A DNA stretch of 64,000 bases from an uncultured Thiotrichales bacterium (GTDB lineage: Bacteria; Pseudomonadota; Gammaproteobacteria; CAIRSR01): positions 1 through 64,000 of the forward strand of contig CAIRSR010000122.1 in NCBI GenBank assembly GCA_903881315.1, read 5' to 3'. The translations under genes were made by a program, and so were the position numbers. The notes under the pieces are model-generated. The model did not search any database, was not told the origin of the DNA, and saw only the letters and a list, made by a program, of their open reading frames with translations. Of the stretch, positions 33,297-41,675 are shown piece by piece; within the stretch, counting starts at the first letter, position 1, and each line of letters starts with the position of its first letter.

Positions 33297-35357
33297 ATGC
33301 GGCAAGACGATTCCCTTCTTCTGCTAATGATTAGCCAGTCGCGGAACGAAACCGAGGTACTCACCAACCACCTACGTAATGCTGGCTACATGGTTCACCC
33401 GCTGCGGGTCGATGATGAGAAACGCCTAACGGCGGCATTACAAGGCCAGGATTGGGACTTACTGATACACTTACCTGATGCGTTGGATTTACAGATTACC
33501 ACCGTTCTCGCACTGTTGGCCAAGAGCCAAAAAGACATCCCAGTCATCATGGTAGCCGATGATGCAGCGCCTACGCAAAAACTCCAACTTCTGAACGCTG
33601 GTGTGCATGACATCGTGCCGCTCGATCCCCCTGGGCTTTTGCAAAAGGCAGTACGGCGCGAACTAGAAGGACTTCGTTTACGCCGTCGCCTCCGCGCCTG
33701 CCAAGACGATCGGGAGGCCATTGAGCAGCGCAGCCGACTCCTATTAGACAGCACGAAGGACGCCGTCGCCTACGTGCAAGAGGGGATGCATGTCCTCGCC
33801 AATCCCGTTTACCTGCAAACATTCTTGTTTTCGGACGCCAACGAGGTAATTGGGGTGCCGCTCTTGGACGTAGTGCCAATCGCTACCCATCACCACCTTA
33901 AAGGGCTGTTACGCACCACAGAACGCACCGATAGTGCAGCGCAGTGCCTAGAAGTAACCGCACTACGCGCCAACGGTGAACAATTCCCGGCACGCTTCCA
34001 CTTCACCCCTACGGTATTCGATGGTGAGGCTTGTATCCAGGTGGTGGTTCACGACCTATCCCTGACCGGCGAATTTCAGAAACAGCTCGACAAGCTGAAA
34101 GAGCGCGATCCCTTTACCGGGTTATACCATCGTCAGTATTTTCTCCAAGAACTGGAGCGGATGTTGCCCGCCCGCCCGGGCTTGATCTATCTCACCCTGG
34201 ACAACCTAGCGACACTGCGCAGCAAGATCGGCATCGTTGGCACCGATACCCTACTCAAGGCAATGGCCACGCTTATTGGGCAACACGCAGAGCCGGACGA
34301 TCTGGTGGCCGTTTTTGGTGACGGCATATTCATTCTCCTCGCCGCCAGAGGAGAAGAAGCTCGATTGCACCCCTTAGCCGAGAGGATGCTGAAGGCGCTC
34401 GGTAATTGCCTGATTGAGGTCGGCGGCGTAACCGTTAGTCCCACCAGTAGCCTCTGCATCCATCCCGCACACCTTCGCGTTAAGGATAGCCAGACCCTGT
34501 TAGCGCGGCTCGCGGAGACCGTCACCACAGCAGCCCGACAACCTGGCGGGAACGGTATCGTGGTGTGTCAACCTGAAGTATCGGTAGCCCCCCCGGCTGT
34601 CGGGAATATCCTCAGCGCAGCCCTTGATAAGAGAAAGTTGTTCCTTGTCTATCAACCGATCGTGTACCTGCGGGGCGACGGGCGCGAATTTTACGAGGTC
34701 TTTCCTCGCATTATTGGCTCCGGTGGTGGACACCCGATCCCCGAGCAAGCCATGCGGGCCCTAGATGATGCGCATCTACCCGCAGCAACCGATCGCTGGA
34801 CTATTTCCCAGGCATTAGAGGTTCTCGTCCTACGCCGCACACAAGGCAGCAAACCAGTACACTTGTGGATCGAAATATCCCACGACACCCTGATGGACGA
34901 AACTTTTCCGAGCTGGTTGACAGGCAAACTCCACGCATCAGGCATACCCGCGACAAACCTCATCTTCCAGATCCACGACTCCCTTGCCGTTGACTATTAC
35001 CTGCGGGTAAGAGACTTCGTACCCTCGCTACATGGTTTGGGTTGTGGTTTTGCCCTGGCGCGTTGCCGAGGAGACGCCAGTGTGTATTCGCAACTGCGAC
35101 AACTGGACATCGATTTCTTCCGGATCGACGGCACACTGATCCATGACCTCGCCACCAATCGCGAACACCAAGCCCTGGTGCGCACCATCAACGAACGGGT
35201 ACACGCCCTAGGCAAACACACCCTTGCCGAATCTGTCCGCGACGCCAACACCCTCTCTGTACTGTGGCAGTATGGGACAGACTACATCCAGGGTGAATAC
35301 CTACAGAAACCATCCGAAGCAATGGACTACGATTTCTCTAGTATGTTCATTGAATAG
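33297..35357 (+). CDS. fimX: FimX-like c-di-GMP receptor for type IV pili (degenerate GGDEF-EAL)
   Basis: 686 residues: receiver-like domain (about 1-130) without a clear phosphoacceptor; PAS (about 145-260, RSRLLLDSTKDAVAYVQEGMHVLANPVYL); GGDEF-like (about 270-420) with FGDGIF near residue 338 in place of GGDEF; EAL-like (about 440-686) with EVF at residues 467-469 in place of EAL. The ending YIQGEYLQKPSEAMDYDFSS closely resembles Pseudomonas aeruginosa FimX, which has the same length and the same kinds of changes. FimX binds c-di-GMP through its EAL domain but lacks activity, and localises type IV pilus assembly and twitching. Expect a catalytically dead, ligand-binding protein. Confidence 0.85.
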   Translation: MRQDDSLLLLMISQSRNETEVLTNHLRNAGYMVHPLRVDDEKRLTAALQGQDWDLLIHLPDALDLQITTVLALLAKSQKDIPVIMVADDAAPTQKLQLLNAGVHDIVPLDPPGLLQKAVRRELEGLRLRRRLRACQDDREAIEQRSRLLLDSTKDAVAYVQEGMHVLANPVYLQTFLFSDANEVIGVPLLDVVPIATHHHLKGLLRTTERTDSAAQCLEVTALRANGEQFPARFHFTPTVFDGEACIQVVVHDLSLTGEFQKQLDKLKERDPFTGLYHRQYFLQELERMLPARPGLIYLTLDNLATLRSKIGIVGTDTLLKAMATLIGQHAEPDDLVAVFGDGIFILLAARGEEARLHPLAERMLKALGNCLIEVGGVTVSPTSSLCIHPAHLRVKDSQTLLARLAETVTTAARQPGGNGIVVCQPEVSVAPPAVGNILSAALDKRKLFLVYQPIVYLRGDGREFYEVFPRIIGSGGGHPIPEQAMRALDDAHLPAATDRWTISQALEVLVLRRTQGSKPVHLWIEISHDTLMDETFPSWLTGKLHASGIPATNLIFQIHDSLAVDYYLRVRDFVPSLHGLGCGFALARCRGDASVYSQLRQLDIDFFRIDGTLIHDLATNREHQALVRTINERVHALGKHTLAESVRDANTLSVLWQYGTDYIQGEYLQKPSEAMDYDFSSMFIE

Positions 35358-35388
35358 CTGTTGTGCAGGCGTCCGCTCGGTTGCCATT

Positions 35389-38300
35389 TCATACTAGATC
35401 TTCAAGATAGATAGCGTTGGACTTGAGCCATGCTTCCCAGTCGCTGCAATCGAGCAACTCAACCTCGTTGAGAACCGCCTGTTTGCGAGCATTTTCGTTA
35501 AAGGTTTGGTTCGTCGCCGCCATCAGACGAAAAGTGACATCAGGATGCTTCCTTTGATAGGCAACAGTACCACCGACCACCTCGCCTACTGCCTCCCATC
35601 CCAGCGCCTTGCCCGATTTGGTGCTGGACTTACATTGCACAAGGTAGCCCCTTTTTTCGATCACGGCAACCACATCTACTCCTCCGTCGTTGCTCGTTGG
35701 CGTACGATAGGTGGTATACCCCAAATGTTTGAAATATACCTCGCATAGGCGTTCAAAGACCTTTGGTTGCAGTCGCTCAAGGGATTCCACTGTGAGGCGG
35801 GCGCGAGAGACCAATGGGACACCACTGGAATCGGAGAGGTCGCCCCAGTCAGAAGGATCAATGTTCGATGCTCCATTCAACATATCATCCGCGATCCTCC
35901 TCTTCGATTCTAGCAGGGCATCCAGTTTCGCCTCGAAGGTAACAAAATCCTCGGCGATGACCGTTGGATAATAGACAGTGACCTCTTTCTCTTGACCGAT
36001 ACGATAGGCGCGATCCGTTGCCTGGTCTTCCTTGGCAGGGTTCCAACTCCGCGTAAAATGGATGACATGATTGGCTGCTTGAATGTTGACACCAAATCCT
36101 ACTGCCGTAGTAGATAAAATAATGACCCCGAAGCCTGTCTTTTCCTGGAATACGTTGATGAGCGCCTGCCGTGACTGCTCGCCTACCTCGCTGCCGACTT
36201 TGGTACTGCCGTTTACGATGGCCGGGCTGAAACCGAAATGCTGTTGTATGCGGCGCTGGAGCATTCGCTGAAGATCGCGAAATTCTGTGAATACAATAAC
36301 CTTCTCACTACGGCTGCGGATGTTTTCTAGCGTGCTGATGAGCCAATCTAGCTTTGGCGATTGACTGCGGTGTGCATTGATAGTCTGTCGTAGGTTTGGT
36401 TCGGTGCCGGGTTCCCGTGGATCGGCGCAAATGGATCGCAGCCGATGCAGCAGACCGAGCAGGGCCGCTTCGCTATCCGCGCCACCTTCCGCTGGACGGC
36501 CAGACGCCGCAACGACACCATACAACCCGCGCTGATAGGCAGAGAGCATCAGACGACGGCAGTCGTTATCGGTACTCTTTGGTTTTAGTTCGGCGACCTC
36601 TGCTTTCATCCGCCGGAGCACTTGCGGCTCGACCAGTTTGCGCAACTCACTCAATTGCACACCTTGCTGATCGGTTTGCATCTCGATCGGTTTCCGATAG
36701 GTCGCGCAGAACTCGCTCAGCGAACCAAGCAGGCCCGGCTGAAAGAAGTCAAACAGACACCACAGATCAGCCAAGCTATTCTCGACCGGTGTACCCGTAC
36801 ACGCCACCTTAAACCTTGCCTTTTGGGCCTTGACTGCGTGCGTCACCAAAGCACCTGGCGTCTTTATCTTCTGCGCCTCATCACACACCATCACAGACCA
36901 GCGCACCGATGAAAATGCGAACTCAAGATCACGCAGGGTTTCGTAGGTCGTGAGCACGATCCTTCGGCCATCCACCCATCCGTGGCGGAGATAGGTACGG
37001 ATGCCCTCTGCAACCAATTGCGGATCGATATCCTTCTGTTTTATCTTCCAGCGCTCTAGGTCGCTTCCGTACAAAAGCAGCAACCCCTCGGCTAAGAAAG
37101 GCTCAAAGAACTTGGCCAGTTCCGCCCGCCAGTTTTCCAACAGCGAGACCGGTGCCACGATCAGCACTGGGTCTTGGTCATTGGCGTCACGCGCCTCTAG
37201 ATACCGCGCGATGAATGCCAGCAGTTGCAGCGTTTTACCAAGCCCCATGTCATCGGCCAACAATGCGCCACGAACACCAACCTCGGTGCGCAGTGACCAG
37301 AGGTGCTGGAGCCACGCCACACCCCGCTCTTGGTGAGGCAGCAACCCTACGCTGGCCTTCATGCAATGAGGGATATCGGGTCGGGCACTGTTCGGAAATT
37401 GGAGCCACCGAGCACGTTCCTCGGCGTACTCTATGCCCTGCACATTTTGCCAAATCGCTAGGGCTGGTCGAGCCTTTTTGGGAGACGCAAACGGCGCTGG
37501 GGATTCAGGACTGTCAGGAGTGCCGGGTGGTTGCGGGGCTGAGACCGGAAAGGCGTCCAATATCCCTTGCGCATCATCGCGCCGGATGGGGCACGAGAAT
37601 CCCGGCGGGGTGAACTCCGCATCAGGCGCAGGGTTCCCCGCGATCCAGGCCCGAATCGCTGTTTCCGCCCCCTTGGTGACCGTCTCTTCACCGCCTGGCA
37701 GAGGGAATACCATCGTCGACTCTAGGTGGTCGGGTCTCCAGGGGACATCAACGTCTTCGCGCCCAATGAACGGAACAGACTGTGGGTTGTGGGCACCAAT
37801 CCCGGTCACTCGGGGGCCATAACCGGACAGATCGTGGATGGTATCATAGGTAACAAGGGGCTCACCTTCCCAGGGCTGGCACAACAGCCCCTTAAGCCGC
37901 TCCAAGCGATCCTCAGCATCGCCACGAAGTTCAAATACCTGATTACCAAACCGGAAACAGGGTTCCTGCGCATTGATGCTGTCTGCGATGACCGTGGTGA
38001 ACTGCGTGAGTGACGCCTTGCCGATGAGGTCAACCGATGGCAGGCTGGGGAGCGTCACTATCGAGTGGGTAGGGGTCAGCCGAACGGAAAGGAGCCTGCC
38101 GTCCCTGTCGCGGGCAGGGGTCACGTCAAAGTCAAAGAAACGAATCCCCGATTTGTCACGCGCCGCTTCAAACTGTTCAGGTGGCACAACCTGGTGCATG
38201 ATCTCGCCAAGCATAGCATAGGGGTTACGCAAGAAGCGCTCGGCACGCTGACCGGCAATCCTGCGACCTGGCATGGCTTTGATCTCAGAGAGAACCGCCG

Positions 38301-39132
38301 CAGCCTCTGGTTCGATGATGACGCGGATGCGTGTATCGCGCTCGATCAAGTCATAGTGGTCTTGCACATCTTGCAGGCCATCAAACTTCTTCAGCCATAG
38401 CCCATCGGAAACGCCATTGATACCAGGCTGCACCTCGATCACGGGAGTCCCGCTAATCTCTGTGCGTCGCAAGCTGAGGTTCAGGGTCGCAGCGGTCACG
38501 ACGATGGTCTTCTCCAGGTAGGGGACGAGGCGAGCGCCCACCGCCCGTGCGAGCTTCCTGATGTTTCCCCAAGCGCGCTCTTGGCATTTCTGGTTCCGCT
38601 CTGCGTCCGTTCTCCTTGCGAACTCGCGCACCGCTTCCGCGAGTCGCCAAGAGGCAGCGCTCAGCAGGGCCTCGCCTGCGGCGGTATGCACTACCGCACC
38701 AACACGCCGCACCGGTACGGATTCGATCGCGTGTTTTGAGGGCAGCCATTCCAACGCAATCGTAAAATTGTGGTCACTGACAGCACCCTTGGCACTGAGG
38801 TGTGGCGTCAATGACGATGCGGGTGGGATGCCAAGCAGTTTCCGAGCCCCCCGATAATCATCAGGCTGGTCAATGATCCGATAAAGATCCTCCCACCCCA
38901 AGATCGCAGCATCATCGACTGCAACGGCCAATCCTTCGCTCTCCAGTTGCCCCAAGAGCGTCACCAGATCCCAGTTTGCAAAGTTTTCTGGCGTGCGGAG
39001 CCAGGCGCTTGCCAGAGCAGGCGATCTAGGACTAACGGGCCGATATTCCGGGCCACCCTCCGCGAAGGTCACTTGGATGCGGTTCGACGGCGCTGGCGCA
39101 GCAACAACGCGAGGGCGGAGCCATGAGAACAT
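35389..39132 (-). CDS. zorD: Zorya type I ZorD: SNF2 helicase with Mrr-like nuclease domain
   Basis: 1247 residues. N-terminal 600 residues are the ZorD-specific part. The SNF2 helicase follows: motif I LLADDMGLGKTLQ near 628, DEAQKIK near 752, and the C-terminal motif QATDRAYRIGQ near 1044. Residues about 1110-1247 are a PD-(D/E)XK Mrr-type domain (FERLCEVYFKHLGY, GGVDVVAVIE near 1150, VQCKSS near 1165), with Asp and Gln-X-Lys catalytic residues. In Zorya, ZorAB senses phage at the envelope and ZorD attacks incoming DNA. Last gene of the zorA-B-C-D operon, 3 nt after zorC. Confidence 0.93.
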   Translation of the reverse strand: MFSWLRPRVVAAPAPSNRIQVTFAEGGPEYRPVSPRSPALASAWLRTPENFANWDLVTLLGQLESEGLAVAVDDAAILGWEDLYRIIDQPDDYRGARKLLGIPPASSLTPHLSAKGAVSDHNFTIALEWLPSKHAIESVPVRRVGAVVHTAAGEALLSAASWRLAEAVREFARRTDAERNQKCQERAWGNIRKLARAVGARLVPYLEKTIVVTAATLNLSLRRTEISGTPVIEVQPGINGVSDGLWLKKFDGLQDVQDHYDLIERDTRIRVIIEPEAAAVLSEIKAMPGRRIAGQRAERFLRNPYAMLGEIMHQVVPPEQFEAARDKSGIRFFDFDVTPARDRDGRLLSVRLTPTHSIVTLPSLPSVDLIGKASLTQFTTVIADSINAQEPCFRFGNQVFELRGDAEDRLERLKGLLCQPWEGEPLVTYDTIHDLSGYGPRVTGIGAHNPQSVPFIGREDVDVPWRPDHLESTMVFPLPGGEETVTKGAETAIRAWIAGNPAPDAEFTPPGFSCPIRRDDAQGILDAFPVSAPQPPGTPDSPESPAPFASPKKARPALAIWQNVQGIEYAEERARWLQFPNSARPDIPHCMKASVGLLPHQERGVAWLQHLWSLRTEVGVRGALLADDMGLGKTLQLLAFIARYLEARDANDQDPVLIVAPVSLLENWRAELAKFFEPFLAEGLLLLYGSDLERWKIKQKDIDPQLVAEGIRTYLRHGWVDGRRIVLTTYETLRDLEFAFSSVRWSVMVCDEAQKIKTPGALVTHAVKAQKARFKVACTGTPVENSLADLWCLFDFFQPGLLGSLSEFCATYRKPIEMQTDQQGVQLSELRKLVEPQVLRRMKAEVAELKPKSTDNDCRRLMLSAYQRGLYGVVAASGRPAEGGADSEAALLGLLHRLRSICADPREPGTEPNLRQTINAHRSQSPKLDWLISTLENIRSRSEKVIVFTEFRDLQRMLQRRIQQHFGFSPAIVNGSTKVGSEVGEQSRQALINVFQEKTGFGVIILSTTAVGFGVNIQAANHVIHFTRSWNPAKEDQATDRAYRIGQEKEVTVYYPTVIAEDFVTFEAKLDALLESKRRIADDMLNGASNIDPSDWGDLSDSSGVPLVSRARLTVESLERLQPKVFERLCEVYFKHLGYTTYRTPTSNDGGVDVVAVIEKRGYLVQCKSSTKSGKALGWEAVGEVVGGTVAYQRKHPDVTFRLMAATNQTFNENARKQAVLNEVELLDCSDWEAWLKSNAIYLEDLV

Positions 39133-39135
39133 TCG

Positions 39136-40848
39136 CTATTTTCTCCACCATCCGCGACCTTTATGGGATCGGAATTGGTATTGTTCCAACACTTTTCGTA
39201 CCGCCTCCGGGATCTGGTGCTCCTGACGAGCGGTAGGTATCACCCAAAAAGCTCCACCCTCTCGACGTTCGTCATTAACCTGGCACCCATGCTGCTTTGC
39301 AATGGCGGTTACTTCCGTCACCCAATCAATAGGCGCAGCCTGCTGAAGAAGCTCCGGCGTTGGGATTGGTCGCTGTGAACTTTTCGATGGCAAGGGGGAT
39401 GAGATTCTCTCTCGACTTTGATCAGGATAGATGCCGAGATCCGCCAATTTACCATCAAACTTATTCTCCCATGTCTTGTGCTCACGGGTTTGGCTATGGC
39501 TTTCCCGTAGCACCGCTTTTTCCTTCACCTTCAGCTCGGATGGCAGATCAAGAGGTCTCTGACCTATCGGAACAGGCAAGGGAAGATTATCCTTGTGGTA
39601 GCCGTAGCAGGCATGACCGGTAACGCCGAACTCGACAAACACATAATCGCCCATCCAGAAAATAAAGGCATTGTTATCCTCTGAAGAGGGGCGCTCCATC
39701 TTGCTGATATGGTGCTGGTAGGTATTCTGTATTCCGATGTAGTCTGAATGCTTATTCTTTAGTGCAGAACCACCCAGCGCGAAATGGAAAAGGGTAATAG
39801 AATCTTGGTAGCGCAGCCAAAAATTCAGGCGGCGTTCATCCGTGGCGCGGTCGCTTTGCAGCAGGGTAAAGAAATCGTTGAGTGCACGATCAACGATCCA
39901 TTTCTTGACCATCGTACCGGTTTCCGCGCTGACTAAACCCCACCTGTTATTCCGGCTCAGGTAGGGACTGCCCCAGGTACAGATAGCAAAGTCGCGTAGC
40001 CCATAGTGAAGAACGGCCTTAAAAGAAGTTTGAGAGTAACGCTCCAGCAGCAGACGCAGCGCATCGTCACGCACAGCAACATGTTTTTCGATTTCGGGAA
40101 GCAGATACTCCAAGGTATCACGGAACTTCTCGTCATTATATTTTGTGGCAGTTTCACTTTGAGAGAGGATGAGCTGTTTCCAGAACCAGGACTCCAGTGG
40201 AATTCTCAATTTCTCTTCAATATCGCGTACCGCCGTCCGGTCACCCTTTCCGGTAAGAATGGTTGCGGCGTAACGATTGCAAGGGTCTTGGCTCAGTAGA
40301 TTGGCATGGTCGCGCAGGCATAGCAGCCAATCAGGGCATAGCAGCCAATCAGGAACGATTCTGGCGCGCTCTACTATCCGTGGCAGTGTCTTGTTGAGGT
40401 ATTCCCTGAGAAGCTGCCAATTCCGTTCGGCTATTTCGTATTTCTCGGATCGGGGATAGCGAAAATAGGCGTCGAGTAATCCGCCCCAAGCCGGTAGTGG
40501 CAGTCCCCTGGTACTTTCATCAAGTGCACGGATAATCTCCGCGAAGTACCGCTCCTCATTGAACAGGCATCCCGGGGGCTTCGGGTACTTCTCCAGCAAG
40601 GCCCAGCAGAGGTGGCGTTCATGGATACGCAGAGCCGCCGCCGCTCCTTCGTGAAACAACACCGACAGCGCCTGTCGCAGTCTATCCACCGGAGGGCGGG
40701 TAGACGTCTCCCCCTGAGTAATAGTAGAAACTGCTTGATTGAACCTTGTCAGTGGCGCTATTCTCGCAAGCTCCGGTTGGAGGCGAGCTAAGGTTTCTGC
40801 AAACCCAGCGGAAAGTTGGCGCAAAGTCGGCGTTAGTTCATTTGGCAT
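39136..40848 (-). CDS. zorC: Zorya type I ZorC
   Basis: 570 residues, soluble, alpha-helical, with the EH-signature-type layout known for ZorC; e.g. LLEKYPKPPGCLFNEERYFAEIIRALDE near 90 and FIFWMGDYVFVEFGVTGHACY near 390. The last 60 residues form a small separate domain (VTEVTAIAKQHGCQVNDERREGG...VIPTARQEHQIPEAVRKVLEQYQF). ZorC is reported to bind DNA with ZorD after ZorAB activation. Identification rests mainly on position between zorB (16-bp overlap) and zorD. A short duplicated stretch near 40318-40350 (CAGCCAATCAGG repeated) gives PDWLLCPDWLLC. Confidence 0.85.
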   Translation of the reverse strand: MPNELTPTLRQLSAGFAETLARLQPELARIAPLTRFNQAVSTITQGETSTRPPVDRLRQALSVLFHEGAAAALRIHERHLCWALLEKYPKPPGCLFNEERYFAEIIRALDESTRGLPLPAWGGLLDAYFRYPRSEKYEIAERNWQLLREYLNKTLPRIVERARIVPDWLLCPDWLLCLRDHANLLSQDPCNRYAATILTGKGDRTAVRDIEEKLRIPLESWFWKQLILSQSETATKYNDEKFRDTLEYLLPEIEKHVAVRDDALRLLLERYSQTSFKAVLHYGLRDFAICTWGSPYLSRNNRWGLVSAETGTMVKKWIVDRALNDFFTLLQSDRATDERRLNFWLRYQDSITLFHFALGGSALKNKHSDYIGIQNTYQHHISKMERPSSEDNNAFIFWMGDYVFVEFGVTGHACYGYHKDNLPLPVPIGQRPLDLPSELKVKEKAVLRESHSQTREHKTWENKFDGKLADLGIYPDQSRERISSPLPSKSSQRPIPTPELLQQAAPIDWVTEVTAIAKQHGCQVNDERREGGAFWVIPTARQEHQIPEAVRKVLEQYQFRSHKGRGWWRK

Positions 40849-41672
40849 TTTCCCATATCCATTGGCGCTGACATCTCCGGCCCAATGATCCCAGGATCCT
40901 TCTGATCAATCGCCGTTTGGTCGAGGTCTTTAACCGGCCGGAACTCCAACCGCCACTCAACACGGCGACTTTCCTCCATGGAAGCACGTTTCGAGTTAAA
41001 GGAGAACCCGCCAACGAGGAACAATTCACTAACACGCCGCTGTTGCTCAATAGTCAGCGCAGATCCATTGGTCGGGGGTGCCATCAGCGCACACACGACA
41101 CTCTGGGCACGTTTGAGGCTCAGATTGAGGTTGTAGAGGTACGAGCCATCGGTATCGGTAAAACCCTCCACAACCACCCGGCGAAACCATTGCCTGCCTT
41201 CCGGAGAATCAGCCGCTGTTAGGATGGCCGGGGTAAAGGAACGGAGCAGTACGGAACCATCGTTGGTCAGATGATAATCGCCGCGCTGGAATCTGGCCGC
41301 ATCGCCAAAACCAAGCGTCAACTGATCACGAAAGATCGTGATCTGCCCCTTGAAGCGCTCTTCCGCCGCCGCAGCCTCAAGCTGCTTCATCACACTATCG
41401 ATAGCCTTTTGGCGTTTTTCTCTGACCTGCTTGAACTCATCCATCATCCGTTTGGCAAGCGCCAATTCCGCATTTTTACGTTCCAAATCCTTTTGCTGGG
41501 CGATCAGGCGATCTTGTTTTTCAAGCAACTCTTGGGTGATGGTCAGAATCGAAACGCTCATCACGACCAAGAACAACACCATCAGCGCGGTCATGAGATC
41601 GGAGTAAGAAATCCAGAAAGGCTTTTCTCCTTCCTCGCGGAATTTCGTCCGTGAAATGTGCATGCCCAACAT
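40833..41672 (-). CDS. zorB: Zorya ZorB: MotB-like stator subunit with OmpA domain
   Basis: 279 residues. FWISYSDLMTALMVLFLVVMSVSIL (about 19-43) is the MotB-type membrane helix with the ion-carrying Asp at residue 25. A coiled coil follows (about 45-100), then an OmpA/MotB peptidoglycan-binding domain (VVVEGFTDTDGSYLYNLNLSLKRAQSV near 165-190). ZorB pairs with ZorA (5:2) in a proton-driven motor that anchors to the cell wall. Start 3 nt after the zorA stop; end overlaps zorC by 16 bp. Confidence 0.93.
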   Translation of the reverse strand: MLGMHISRTKFREEGEKPFWISYSDLMTALMVLFLVVMSVSILTITQELLEKQDRLIAQQKDLERKNAELALAKRMMDEFKQVREKRQKAIDSVMKQLEAAAAEERFKGQITIFRDQLTLGFGDAARFQRGDYHLTNDGSVLLRSFTPAILTAADSPEGRQWFRRVVVEGFTDTDGSYLYNLNLSLKRAQSVVCALMAPPTNGSALTIEQQRRVSELFLVGGFSFNSKRASMEESRRVEWRLEFRPVKDLDQTAIDQKDPGIIGPEMSAPMDMGKCQMN

Positions 41673-41675
41673 TGA

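Noticed and set aside
40318-40350. Short tandem duplication in zorC (CAGCCAATCAGG units) as a frameshift site
   Set aside because: It keeps the reading frame and only duplicates six residues.
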